Both the position numbers and the translations under genes were made by a program. 64,000 bases of DNA from Carnegiea gigantea (taxonomy: Eukaryota > Streptophyta > Magnoliopsida > Caryophyllales > Cactaceae), in the NCBI GenBank assembly GCA_029747015.1, contig JAKOGI010000120.1, positions 1,077,001 through 1,141,000 on the forward strand. Direction: 5' to 3'. How positions within the stretch are numbered: the stretch's first letter is position 1; every line of letters starts with the position of its first letter. Of the stretch, positions 1 to 11,900 are shown piece after piece. The notes beneath the pieces are model-generated. The model saw only the letters and a program-made list of their open reading frames with translations, searched no databases and had not been told where the DNA came from.

Positions 1-1290
1 AAAAGTGATACTTTGAAAATGTAGGACATCACTTTTCATTGATGTGGTAAAGCCTTGACAGCCAAGGATGTTCAGCGCAGTTACAATCAGATAGTAAGCT
101 GCAACAAGGGAGGAAAACATGAAATTAGTGTACAATAGTTTGAGTTTTAGTGTATGCAAGTACTGTGTTCAGTGTTGTTAGCTTGTCCAGCACTGTGCAA
201 ACTTAGATATTGTGTCACACCTAAGCAGAATGCGATCAAATTTGTTGACAAAACCAGGTAGCATCCTCAAATGATTAGTATGACACCTAGAATTCTCTTA
301 AATGTGCCACCCACAAAGCTTGTGATGACTAGTTGGAAACACTTCTACTATTGCATTAGCCATTGAAAAGGCTTGATCCGTCATTATTGTCTTCGGAGCT
401 TTACCATCCATTGATCTAAGGAAAGTATTGAAGAACCAAATGAAACTCTCGACTTTCCCATTAGCCGGAAACCCATAGCCGACCATGACATTTTTTTATG
501 GTGGTTCATGCAAACAAATGAGGCACAAATCATTCCATATTTATTTGTCCGATGCATAGTGTGGAACACCAATAAATCAACCGACATAAAATTTTCATAT
601 GAGAATCCCTCCAAAAAAAAAAAACTAACAAAATGGTCATCACTATCTTACCAAGTAAGATAGAAAAAATCATTCTCTTTTTGAGCACTATTTTCAAAGA
701 TATATACCAAATACTTTGCATCACCACCTTCCAAAATCCTTCTATCCACCTTAGCTAGACTGTTGTAAATATCTCTTTGAGTAAAACTAAGAGCAGGGGG
801 TCCTAATGTTTTATTTTTCAAAACACAATAAATTTGTGATGCTTTAAAAGCATTCTTCCTCATTTTTTGGAAATACTCCATGTGAGGTTTTTCCATCTTC
901 TTACGAGAATGATGTAAGTGGATTTCATCACTTGATAAAAAACTATGGTTGTGCTCCATTACAGTGCAAACTCAATCATTATTCTTCTTAAGATGGAAAC
1001 AACCTTCACATTGCAATTACTTCGAGTGTTCAACTTTGAGTATGACTTATCATTCTTCTGTGGGTTTCTTTTAAGTCCTCATTTGGAGCAGTAAATTTCT
1101 CTCTCTCTAATATCAAAATTCCTATCTATGTACTTGACATTACCAAGCTTGAGACCAAAACCAATCATGTACACATATTCAGTATAAAGCTTAATGACCT
1201 CATCATGTGATTTAACCTTCTAGCCTAGAACTGTGACTCCTCTAATTCCCTAGCCACTTAATTTCACTTGAGCATATTGCAAGTGTGACA
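1..1290 (-). pseudogene. FAR1/FHY3-related (MULE transposase-derived) gene remnant
   Basis: Read on the minus strand, this stretch gives successive pieces of a FAR1-related sequence protein. About 1215-960 resembles the N-terminal FAR1 DNA-binding region (VGF/IGF-type segment followed by EREIYCS). 959-648 continues with MEHNHSF and a lysine-rich linker. 614-298 is the MULE transposase core, with motifs HRTNKYGMICASFV, MVGYGF, DGKAPKTIMTDQAFSMANA and HHKLCGWHI. The core Asp of the TDQ motif is kept. The pieces lie in different frames with stops between them, so the gene is broken. The SWIM zinc finger should lie beyond the CGWH motif but I cannot trace it, and the window edge cuts the locus. 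FAR1/FHY3 proteins are domesticated Mutator-like transposases that act as transcription factors. This could be a decayed host paralog or a decayed MULE. Confidence 0.75.
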
Positions 1291-1825
1291 TTAGGATGTT
1301 GTTTGTGCACTACTAAAAGCCAAAAAAGAAAAATGAGAAGATAAACACAAAAGATAATTAAAATTTGTATGTAAATTTAGGTACACATAACGAACTAGTA
1401 GGATATTAAAATGTTGCTTATCACATCTGCAAATGTAAAATTTGTAATGATAAGTAGTCTATTCTATTTTAGTGTTTTTTAGTAGATAGATTAGTGTACT
1501 CGAACTAATGCTTTAGTGTAACTGTACAGAAATCCAAGGAAACTACTTCACAAGTAAACTGTAACATAATTACATAAGAAAAACGAAGAAACTACTTCAT
1601 AATGAAACTTTTAAGACACAATAATCAAGTAATTACTTAATGAGCAACTACCAATAATCCAATATAATCAACGAATAGCCAATTTTCAAGACATAAAACC
1701 TAAAACCAAACAAATAGACCAAATCAATTAGGTTAAAAACATGAAAAAGCTAAATCAATTGGTTGAAGAAACATCGAATTCTGGAAAAAGATAAAAACAA
1801 TTACAAAATGGAATTGATATACCTG

Positions 1826-2130
1826 GATCTGCGATGGGCTCAATTGTGGTTGTTCCTTGAGCTGCAGTACATTACGAAATCGCCAAAGGTTGATCTTCCG
1901 CCGTTGCTTCAATGATTAGCAAGCTATGATCGAGCACACATGAACCATATGCTCCTTCCGTATCGGCTAATTTGAGTTTTGAAATAGCAAGTTGCTATGA
2001 TTTAGGGTTTTTAAATGAAAAATTCAAGTAGAAGTGAACTGGATTTGATTAATTTGAGTTTGGAAGAAAGCAATGATCCACAGAGATCTTTGCATGAAGG
2101 AGGAGAGAGTTGAGTACAGAGAGGTTTTTT
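1826..2130 (-). other. Possible leader exon of the FAR1-like remnant
   Basis: On the minus strand this segment ends at CAG|GTATATC (donor at about 1825), a good 5' splice site, and it is less AT-rich than its surroundings. Genes of this family often have a non-coding or short first exon before the FAR1 domain, so this may be the leader of the remnant downstream on the minus strand. No coding homology is visible and no transcript evidence is available. Confidence 0.25.
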
Positions 2131-3150
2131 TAAAAAAAAATTAAAAGTTTAATTTCTAAGCACGTATGAAGAAAGAAAATGAACCAATGAAGATGCGCAT
2201 GCAGTGCAAGGCGCGTGGAGTTGAATATCTATACTGTTATGTAATAGTAATGTTGTGATGACGTGGATTTTTTCTAAATTCTTATAAATTAGAGTTTTTA
2301 GACGTTGGATGCAATCTCTCTCTTGGTCTCAGCCATTGACTCAATTTTGATTATATTTAAATAAATTTCAAAACTTCCTAAATTACAATTGCTTTGCTGA
2401 GTGATTTTCTTTTTTTGTCTATTTTCAATAACAAGAAATAAAATTGTAGGATTTTGTTGGAAAAGGCAACTTTGTTCATTTTTTTATTAGTTTCCGAGAT
2501 TTTATGTTATTCGTAAAATAGACCTTCCAAAGATTTTTTTTTGTTTGCTTTTTAAAGAATATTAATAGTTTTATGTTTTTTTGTGACAAAGAATATTACT
2601 ACTTTTCTAAATTCGTACAAAGCACAGGTAACAAAGTGCCTAATTTGATAGGGTCTAGACCTTCCAAACATTGCATAGTCTAGACCCTCTAGCATTTACA
2701 CAGTGGGTTGTTAGTTTTAGGAATTTTTTTTGCTTCTTAAAGTATATTGATTTATTTTGCTTTTAAAAGAATATTAATGGTTTTAGGCTGTTTCGATTAT
2801 TGTAAGTTATTGGGCTGGAAAAAAATTATAAAACTTTTATTATAGAATCTACATGTTATTTGGAAATTTTCTGTAAATTTTTACTTTTGGATGTTTAATT
2901 TGTGAGTTATGAACTTTTTATTGGAATTGCCCTATTTTAGTGCATGATTTCATCTACTATTTCAATTTCTAGAAGTTATTTGCTTGGAGAAAAATTGTGA
3001 AAATTTTACCATATATTATCTATGATACTTGACTATTTTTTGTAAATTTTCATGAATTTCTAATGTGTATCTTATAATTTATGCATTTTTGATTGAAATC
3101 TCCCTATTATAATGTATATCTTCGGATAATGTTTCAATTTTTATGGATGA

Positions 3151-3560
3151 TTAGCAATACAACATCATGTAAATAAAAATGGATGAATTTATAAAATGTT
3201 GTAATTTCACTATCCAATATAACTATAATTACATCATGTCTTTCATGTTTAATATTTAAATATTGAATTTTGATATAGTAAATTTAATATATTTGTAAAA
3301 TCAAACCCCTTTCCATCTCCACCTGAAAAAGGAAATCGAACATAAAAATACAAAAGAAAGGCAAAAAAAAAATCAAAAGAAAATAAAAATAAATCCATTT
3401 AATTCACTTAGTAGGATTGAATATGGATGCAATCAAATTAGCAATACAACATCGCATAAATTAAAGTGGATAAATTTATAAAGCGTTGTGATTTTGCTAT
3501 CCAATATAACTATAATTAGATTATGTCTTTCATGTTTAATATTTAAGTATTGAATTTTGA
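3151..3560. repeat. Direct repeat of about 122 bp, two diverged copies
   Basis: Copy 1 at 3151-3272 and copy 2 at 3438-3560 both run from TTAGCAATACAACATC to a shared TATTGAATTTTGA end, with scattered substitutions between them. They are separated by about 165 bp of unrelated A-rich sequence. No terminal inverted repeat is evident, so this is best called a local segmental duplication. Confidence 0.75.
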
Positions 3561-3669
3561 AAGTACATTAGAGACAATGATTTGTCAAACATAATATACT
3601 TAGGGAGCAAAAGAGTTATTACCCAATGAAATATTATTACAACATAAAACTCTTTTACCTTGCCAAATG

Positions 3670-3791
3670 GGTTTTTATTGTTAAGTACTCTTGATTGTAC
3701 ATTTTGAGTTGCATGGTAACTTATAGAAGGTATGCCTAGCGAGTTTTCATTGCTAAGTACTCTTGATTATACATTTTGCGTTGTGTAGTTA
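3670..3791. repeat. Tandem repeat, about 71-bp period, two copies
   Basis: Two units share AAGTACTCTTGATT(G/A)TACA followed by TTTTG(A/C)GTTG, first at about 3671-3720 and again at about 3742-3791. The intervening bases differ. No coding role is visible. Confidence 0.6.
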
Positions 3792-3839
3792 ATTTAGTTA
3801 ATGGTTTATTTTCAATAAGTTTTTTATTTTAATATTATC

Positions 3840-4882
3840 GTTTCTCATCCAAAACATTTTGAGGTCATCATTGATGGGTTGTCGATACCAAAAGTCAAGA
3901 AGTTTAAATACCTCGGCTCGATCGTTCAGCAAAATGGTGAGATTGACGAAGATATCAACTAGCGCATAAAAGTGGGTTAGCAAAAATGAAAGCAGGCCAC
4001 AGGTGTGCTTTATGATAAGAGGATGCCGGTACAACTAAAAGGCAAAGTTTATCGTACGGTAGTTAGACCTGCTATACTGTATGGTTCGGAATGTTGGCCG
4101 ATAAAAAAGACTCAGGTTCAAAGGTTGATGGTCATAGAGATGAGGATGATTAGGTGGATGTGTGGTTATACGAGAACAGACAGAATTAGGAATGAAGGGA
4201 TAAGAGACTTGGTTAAAATGCCCCCATCGAAGATAAGATGAGAGAAACAAGATTTAGATGGTTTGGCCATGTGAAGAGAAAGAGTGTGGACGCCCCGGTG
4301 AGGAGCTGTGAGAGGATTAACACCCCTGTGGGTGAAAGAGGGAGAGGTCGACCAAAGAAGAGTTTGGATGAGGTGATTAGAGATGATTTAAAAGTTGTAG
4401 GATTGACAGAGGACTTGGCGGAGGATAGGAGATTTTGGCGGGATAGGATTAAGGTCTTAGATCTCAGATAATAGGCCTTATAGTTGTCTTTCGGTTGTAG
4501 TAGGGTAAGTTTGGGTGTGGGTTTCCGTCTTATCGCGTGGTTTGCAGGTAGTGCTCACTTCTTGGGCGACTCATTATTTGCTTACCTCTGCTAAGGTATG
4601 TTTCCTTCTGCTGCTTTATTGTTCCATGATTTGGTTAGTTTCAACCCCTGTTTCATTCGCGTAACCGTAGTTTTCCATTTAATATTTTCTCAAAAGCCCT
4701 CTTCTACAAAATGTTTGCACAAAAATCTTGTTTTTATGGGTCTCGTAGAATCAGCCTCTCTACGGGCAGAAATGCTGGTAAAGGTAAGGCTGCCTACATC
4801 TGGATCTCCCCATACCCTGCCAAAGTGGGACCCATACTGGGAGGTGGTGTTGTTAGTGGTGCTGTTGTTGTTTCTCATCCAA
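3840..4882 (+). mobile_element. 5'-truncated RTE-type LINE with target-site duplication
   Basis: The element carries only the C-terminal part of a plant RTE-clade non-LTR retrotransposon polyprotein. Visible motifs are KFKYLGS, ILYGSECW, MRMIRWMCG and [10 protein letters not shown], ending at DRIKVLDLR and a TAG stop at 4471. The frame is broken near 3960-3990 and again near 4240. A 3' UTR of about 390 bp follows, with the CTGCCTACATCTGGATCTCC motif typical of RTE tails, ending in short GTTGTT runs. The 13-bp GTTTCTCATCCAA occurs immediately before (3840-3852) and after (4870-4882) the element, which I read as its target-site duplication. The insert is therefore about 3853-4869. It is a dead copy truncated by incomplete reverse transcription. 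Confidence 0.85.
3860..4471 (+). pseudogene. LINE reverse transcriptase C-terminal fragment
   Basis: Coding remnant of the RTE LINE. The reading frame starts without a methionine because the 5' part is missing, and continues with one stop in the CQQN-to-DKRMP stretch. It changes frame between the PPSKIR and [10 protein letters not shown] segments. The last 75 codons, rich in Arg and Lys ([13 protein letters not shown]), match the conserved tail downstream of the RT domain in this clade. No endonuclease or RT catalytic motif is present. Confidence 0.8.
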
Positions 4883-4989
4883 CACGTTCATTGCAAAACA
4901 AACATATTTCATTTCAATTATATTAAGAAATATTTTGTTTACTGCTGGTATCAAATTTTAGTCGTAAATATGACTAATATATCATAATT

Positions 4990-5150
4990 GTCACAAATTA
5001 TATGATACAACTCTTCAATAATTCAACAACTCCTTACATCTATCATTACATCTTTTTACAGTTCCTTATATTTTCTTACAACTCTTCACATCTTCTTACA
5101 ACTCTTTACAACTCCTTACACCTTTTTACAGTTCCTTACATTTTCTTCAA
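4990..5150. repeat. Degenerate minisatellite of CTCCTTACA-type units
   Basis: Irregular repetition of units such as ACTCCTTACAT, CTTTTTACAGTTCCTTACA and TCTTCTTACAACTCTT. The units vary in length and are not in a fixed phase. Confidence 0.6.
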
Positions 5151-5197
5151 ACTTATAGTTGTATCTTATCACGAAATAGAACAGGTCCTAATAGATA

Positions 5198-5210
5198 CAT
5201 ATACATATAC

Positions 5211-5260
<50 letters not shown>

Positions 5261-5267
5261 GTATGTG

Positions 5268-5332
<65 letters not shown>

Positions 5333-5540
5333 ATATATATATGTGCGTATGTGTGTGTGTGTGTTGTGTGTGTGTGCGTGCGTGTGTGTACACACACACA
5401 CACACACACACATATACGTACGTACATATGTATGTATGTATGTATGTATATGTATATGTGTGTGTACATATATATATACATATATATATGTGTGTGTGTT
5501 GCGTGCATGTGTGTGTATACATATATACATATATGTATTT
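5198..5540. repeat. Compound microsatellite (TA)n, (TG)n, (CA)n
   Basis: Alternating blocks: (AT)n at 5212-5226, (GT)n to 5250, a long (TA)n at about 5275-5330, (TG)n to 5388, then (AC)n at 5391-5412 and further TATG and GTGT blocks. The GT and CA blocks are self-complementary and could form a long hairpin. The tract ends about 230 bp before the host gene's start codon. The long reading frames seen here (repeats of Tyr-Ile, Val-Cys and His-Thr) are products of the repeat and not genes. Confidence 0.95.
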
Positions 5541-5773
5541 AAACTATCTATTATAACATGCGCCGTGTAAAGTACGGATTCAGACTAGTTGCACAAAACT
5601 ACAATGTAATTTGCGGTTTCACCGGGGAAATGTTGACGTGTCATTTTAAGGGGCACATCAAGGTTTCTGCTCGTTAAGATAAGCTGTTCGAGGCGTGAGG
5701 CGTGAACACTTGCTTCACCACGGAAGCATGAGATATTGAGTAAGAGATTCAATCACAGGCTCAGAGCGAAGAG
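5541..5773 (+). promoter_or_regulatory. Probable promoter-proximal region and 5' UTR of the oxidoreductase gene
   Basis: Segment between the microsatellite and the ATG at 5774. A TATTTAAA-like sequence lies at about 5536-5543, directly at the end of the microsatellite. The rest is of mixed composition without upstream homology. The assignment rests on position only, and the transcription start is not determined. Confidence 0.35.
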
Positions 5774-5905
5774 ATGCTAGCACTACAATTTCCACAACAG
5801 TCCATTAATGGAGTTTCTCACTTCTCTATTCTAGGAAAGCCAATCCGGGTAAGGGCAGCTCGTCAGCCCAGAATGTGCTCGCAATCATCTCCCACCATGA
5901 CTCAA
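5774..5905 (+). CDS. Exon 1 (start codon, transit peptide)
   Basis: ATG at 5774 opens 44 codons ([10 protein letters not shown]... to SSPTMTQ) with the Ser/Arg/Gln bias of a plastid transit peptide. The chosen donor is CAA|GTACTG at 5906. An alternative donor CCGG|GTAAGG at 5849 is stronger by consensus, is also phase 0, and would shorten the peptide by 19 residues. Confidence 0.65.
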
Positions 5906-8900
5906 GTACTGCTCATTTCTCCTCCCCCTCACCCTGCCACAAAAGAAAAGGACAAAAAAAGAAATTAGATGTTTCTTTCAGCTCATGCCATTGTCTTTTT
6001 CTTTGTTGTTATTGAGAGTTGTCATCGTTTTGCAGACACGAAGGGTTGAGGATTGGGTGACATCTATGAATTATGACTCCTTTTCCTATTTGACTGAACA
6101 TGAAATTTGCATGCCTGACGTTGATTGCATTCTCCTAAAAAGCTTATTGGATAATGTTCAAGAACAAACTCAATCAAAAGTTTCAGTAGAAGGTTGAAGG
6201 CCTAGGATTATGTTTTATACTCTTAAAACGCCCCTCGCCCTAACCTTCCACAATAAACTAATATGGGGTAGTTAAGATTTGAATTTGAGACCTCTCACTT
6301 AGAAAGGTTTGTTCAAGAAGCAACTCAACAAAAAATTGAAGTTGAAGGTTGAACACTCAAGAATGTATAAGTTTTGACTCAATCCAAATTGACCTGACTT
6401 GCATCACTTGTTTGGAAGGTTTATACAATGTTTAGTTCTTTCACTTGGCTTGTACCTTCTTCTTATCTTGAAATCATGGAAATGGAAGCTGTCCCAATAC
6501 CTCATGCTACTTCTGTTTCCATGATCCTGTTGCTAATATTCTTTGTCAACTTCTGATTACTATTTCTACTAGTTTCATCACCCATGCTGTTGAGTGTTAG
6601 GAGAGACCCTATTAGAGCTATAAAACAGGTCAAGTCGGATCGACTCATTTAATAAATTTGTCATTTTCGTATCGGCCTTGAAAGTTGCTTAAATTTGCTC
6701 AAAATTGAAAAATAACATGTTTTCACGTTAAATGGTAAAATTGTGTCGACTTCGGGTCGAAATTGATTCGGTTCGGTCAGGTTCATATGTCTCTCAGTAA
6801 CTTCGGGTTGGCTTCGTGTAGTGTTATCGTGTCAGGTTAGACTTTTCCTATGTCAACCAACGAACATTGGCACAGGAAAGGAAGGGGGACTATTGTATGA
6901 TCTTAGTGAGTAATACACTCAATGGTAGATGGTTTAAGGATGGAATTTGACATGTGGCTATCTCTCCGAGTTGTGCATTTGGCTCTCTCTCCTCCTTCTG
7001 CAAGCTTGGTGTGGGCTATTACAAATTCAACATGGTTTCAAAACAAATAAGATTTTAGTCCCTTGTCTGTTTTCGAAGAGGGCCCATCTTTTAAAAGGTC
7101 TAGGAGCATTGCTGATTCATGGAGAGTGCCTCCGCTTAACCCAAGTGAAGATGGACTTGCGTATGAGACAGATTGTTTGAGAGGGAACTCAAATGTCCGT
7201 TGTCCCACATTGATAGACGAGCAGAAGAAGACTAATTAACAATAAACCTAGTCAGCTGACTTCGCTTGTCTGGGTGATATCATACTTGAGGTTTCTTGTG
7301 GTCTGTCTTCCCTCCACATTACTACCTGGCATAGGGATATTGGAAATTTGATAGATGTGAATCCTAACGAGCGCAAGTTCATTATTGACTCCACTTGATA
7401 GGGATTTAGCTGAAACAATTAATTAGCTTGCGATCTTTGTGCTCTTAAGTAAAGCATAGTGATAAAGCATGAGCTTGAGCGTGGTTTGCATGTGACTTGT
7501 ACCTTTTGAGTTTTGTAGAGGATAATGGAAGGCATATCAGTTGGATCAGAAGTTGGTGGTGCTGGTGGTGCATACTCATACAATGCGTTGAAGCGGCTGG
7601 ACCAACTGTGGACTAATATGTGCTCTGCTCAAACAGGTTGTTATTTCATGTTTAGTTCATATTTTACTTTCAGGTTGCCGGACTCCATGCTGTTGAGGTC
7701 AGGTTTTGGGATTTTGATTGTTGATGTCACTTTTGCAGTTGTTGAAGAGCCCCCACAAGTAGTTACGAGTATTCGGGGTTACTTTCAGCATACTGAAGCA
7801 GCCAAGAAGTTGGAGACATTTGATGTATTAGTATGTGGAGGTACTTTGGGCATTTTCATTGCGACAGCATTGATCACCAAAGGTCTTAAGGTTGGAGTCA
7901 TAGAAAGAAATGTGATAAAAGGGGTATATTACAATGTCCTTGGTGAGTGATTGCATAATAAACATCAGCTTGTGCTTCAAGATAGATTAATGTGCCGATT
8001 CCCTTTCTACCAGAGGGAACAAGAATGGAACATCTCAAGGAAAGAGCTGTTGGAACTTGTAAAAGTTGGCATATTGGACGAAGATGATATTGAAGAAATA
8101 ATAGCTGCAGAATTTAATCCTGTAAGTTCTACTGTGACATTTCTTGGCCATATATCAGTTGATTTTTTCATGAAGCACTCTGCTTATGTCAACAATAACA
8201 AACATATTCCAACTTTTCCTGCTCCATGCCGTGGAATTATGGGTACACACCACTATCATAGTATCCATTCAAAACAAGAATGAAAAATAAAAAATAAAAA
8301 ACTTCTACCACAGTTTATCCTGTATGCTCCAAAACTCAGTATTAGACTGGGCAAGACATCCAATCATGCAATCTTCATATATCAAACTATAAGTCATGGT
8401 TAGAGCTTGGCCTGTTGAATGAATGCTTCAAAGTAGTGGATAAATATTTCCTTGTTTTTAGGACCAGTTAACAGCATTTTGTTATTGTTTTGTTTACATA
8501 GTCAATGAGTCTTCTATCAAAGTTTGTTTCTAGTTGAGTAATATTTTTGGTTAGTGGCTGAGAAATATTTGGGATCAGTTTTTTAGTTGCTTGATTTTAG
8601 GCATTTAGTTGTCAGTGTACTCCTATAAATTAGGCTTTGATTTAATGAAGATTGTATAGCAGAATTTTCTTTTCTCAGTTTACATCTAAGCTCCTCTATC
8701 TCTTCAACCTTACTATTATTATTCCCTACAAATTTGGTATCAGAGCCATTCTTTGAGTGGGGAAGAGGCACGTGTAGCTCTTGAAAACCAAAACAAGAAA
8801 ACGCAAAGAAAGCCAGGTGAGGTCTAAACTGGGAGAAAGTAAAGTAAGAGAGACAGAGAGAAAACACAGTGAGGCAAACATAGTGAGAAAAACACCAAAG

Positions 8901-11900
8901 TTGTGAGGCAGCTATGTCAAACAACGGCACAATCCCTTCATCTCAGCCCCTGATACCTATGTTTAAAGGGGAAAAATATCACCCCTGGAGTCTAAAAATG
9001 AAGACAATGTTCAAGTCTTAGGAATTATGGGACTTGGTAGAGAGTGGGTATGAGGAGCCAAACCCTGCACCGGCTCAACCCAACAGTTGCGGGAGGCTCG
9101 CAAGAGAGATGCGAAGGTTCTATTTCTCATCCAATCAGCCATGGATGATGAAATTGTTCCCCGAATTGCAGCAGCAACAACTTCTCATGAAGCATGGGAG
9201 ACATTGAAGAAAGAATGTTTGGGCGAACAGAAGGTGATTACTGTTAAGCTACAAACACTTAGGTGTGAATTTGAAACTTTGGCCATGAAAGAGAAAGAAC
9301 TAGTGCAAGAATTTCTCTCTCGAGTGTTTGGAATTGTTAGTTATATGAAGACATATGGTGAAAATGTCAACAGTGAAACCGTTGTTTGTAAGGTGTTGAG
9401 AAGTCTAACAACAGATTTCAATCATGTTGTTGCTGCAATAGAAGAATCGAAGGATCTGTCTAAGTATAACTTTGATTCATTAATGGGTTCCTTATTAGCC
9501 CATGAAGTTAGGATCAATAGGTCCTATTAGAAAGTGGAGGAGAAGGCGTTTCAAATAAAGGGGGAGTTTAGCAAGGGCAAGTCAGAAAATTCAGCAGGCA
9601 AAATTCAGGGCAGAGGAGGCTACCATGGTCAGGGTCGAGGCCGTGGGAGAGGAGGTCAGTTGGGTGGTAGGGGCACCATCCAGTGCCACTATTGCAAAAA
9701 ATTCGGGCACAAGGAATCTGAATGTTGGACTAAACAGAAGAATAAGCATAAACGTGTAAACTTCACCAAGACATCGCAAGAGGAGAGTAGCTTATTCATG
9801 GCTTATTCTTTGACAGATGCTGTGCTGAATGATGTTTGGTTTATTGATAGTGGTTGCTCCAGCCACATGGCTAGCACAAGGCCATTATTTAAGGAGCTTG
9901 ATGAATCACAAAAATCAGAAGTTCAACTCCCGGTTGACAAGTCGATCAAAGTAGAAGGCCAAGGTACACTTGCTATCAACACTTTACATGGTAATTTTAA
10001 GCTTCTTCATGATGTGCAGTATGCTCCTTGCTTTGCCTATAATCTTTTGAGTGTTGGACAATTGATGAAGGGTGGATATTCTATTCTGTTTGATGATGAT
10101 TCTTGTATCATCTATGATAAAAGGTCTGGTAAAAAGCTTTTCTGTGTTCAAATGACCAAAGACAGCATGTTTCCCCTTGAGGCGTCTGTGAAAAATGGAA
10201 ATTGTGCATTAGTTGCCACAAACAGTGCAATAGAAAACTTATGGCAGTTGTGGCACGGTCATTTGACCATTAAAGGGTTGCACTTATTAGGCAAGAAAAA
10301 CATGTTTGTTGGGATGCCTAAGATTAATGCACTTGTTTTTCGTGAAGGCTGTGTCTATGGCAAACAATGTAGGCCATCATTTCCCGTAGGCAAGGCTTGG
10401 AGAGCCACTAGTTGTTTGGAGCTGGTCCACGGTGATTTGTGTGGTCCCATGTCAGTGGAGTCCTTAGGAGGGAGTCGATATTTTCTGCTCTTTACCGATG
10501 ACTATAGTTGTATGAGCTGGGTATATTTCTTGAAATTTAAATCAGAAGCTTTTGAAAATTTCAAGAAATTTAAAGCTTTTGTAAAGAAACAAAGTGGCCA
10601 TCAGATTAAGGTTCTTCGAACAGACAGAGGGGGTGAATATACTTCAAATGCGTTCAACAATTTTTGTGAAGCATGTGGCATCCACAGGGAGTTCACAGCA
10701 CCTTATACGCCGGAACAAAACGGTGTAGCCAAGCGAAAGAATTAGATAGTTGTTGAGATGGGCAGAAGCATAATGAGTGCAAGGGGCGTTCCAAAACAAT
10801 TCTGGGCAGAAGTAGTAGCCACAGCAGTCTACCTCTTGAATATTTCACCCACAAAGGCTGACCACAACCAGACTCCATATGAAGCTTGGAAAGGTAAAAA
10901 GCCCAATGTAAGCTACTTACGAGTTTTTGGATGTGTAGCTCATGCTTTAGTGAACTCACAGTCACGCATAAGTTGGATAAAAAATCTGAAAAGTGCATCT
11001 TTGTTGGGTATATTACTCTGCCCAAAACTTATAAGTTGTATAATCCAATAAGTGGTAAAGTGATGGGAGCAGGGATGTGGTGTTTGATGAAGTTGTAAGT
11101 TGGGATTGGGTTAAAGAGCAGGTCCACCAAGGCATTCCTATAGAAGTTCCTTCAAATGAAAAACATGAGCCAACCTCAAGTTCATCAGCAGGCTCACCTA
11201 CAGGTTTGCCTAAGTTCACCTACCGTATCCTCCGTATGTTCAGGTTCATCCGCAAGTTCACTTGCAAGTTCATCCAACCAAGACTCTTCACCACCCGTTC
11301 AGGAGCATGCAGCTCTGCCAGGTCCACTAAGAAGGTCAACAAGAGACAGAAAGCCGAAAACAGTGAGTGTTTCTAGCATTAGCAACACAACTTGGCTGGC
11401 CCGTTTACCAATTTGATGTCAAGTCAGCCTTTTTAAATGGAGAATTGGAAGAGGAAGTATATGTTGCTCAACCTGAAGGTTTCATAATTGGTGGGGAAGA
11501 AGACAAGGTGTACAGATTGAGAAAGACCTTATATGGCCTAAAACAGGCTCCGCGAGCATGGTACAGTAAGATTGACTCTTCTTTTCGAGAGAGTGGGTTT
11601 GAGAGGAGTCAAAATGCGCTGACCCTCTATGTTAAGAAGTGAGGTAACTCCGATTTCCTTATGGTGTGTCTTTATGTTGATGATATGATTTATATGGGGT
11701 CCTGTGAATTACTTTTTGAAGAATTTAAGTCTTGCATGATGCAAAGGTTTGAGATGTCAGATTTATGCCTATTGCATTATGTTCTTGGGGTCGAGGTGAA
11801 CCAAGGTGCTGATGAAATTTTCATCTCACAAAAGAAATATGCTACTGATTTGCTAAAGAAGTTTAACATGTTGAACTGCAAAACAATGCCTTCTCCCATG

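Larger units (their letters stand above)
2131..3835. other. AT-rich intergenic stretch without genes
   Basis: No open frame with recognisable homology on either strand. The stretch is rich in A/T runs and contains two local duplications listed separately (3151-3560 and 3670-3791). Confidence 0.6.

Noticed and set aside
4598..4987. Open frames on both strands after the RTE LINE
   Set aside because: They cover the LINE 3' UTR and its target duplication. No protein homology.
5153..5570. Several long open frames on both strands (Tyr-Ile, Cys-Val, His-Thr repeats)
   Set aside because: They are translations of the (TA)/(TG)/(CA) microsatellite and carry no protein signal.
7525..8283. Two adjoining open frames read as separate genes
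   Set aside because: They are exons 3-5 of the oxidoreductase plus read-through into introns 3, 4 and 5. Splice sites and family homology show the true borders.
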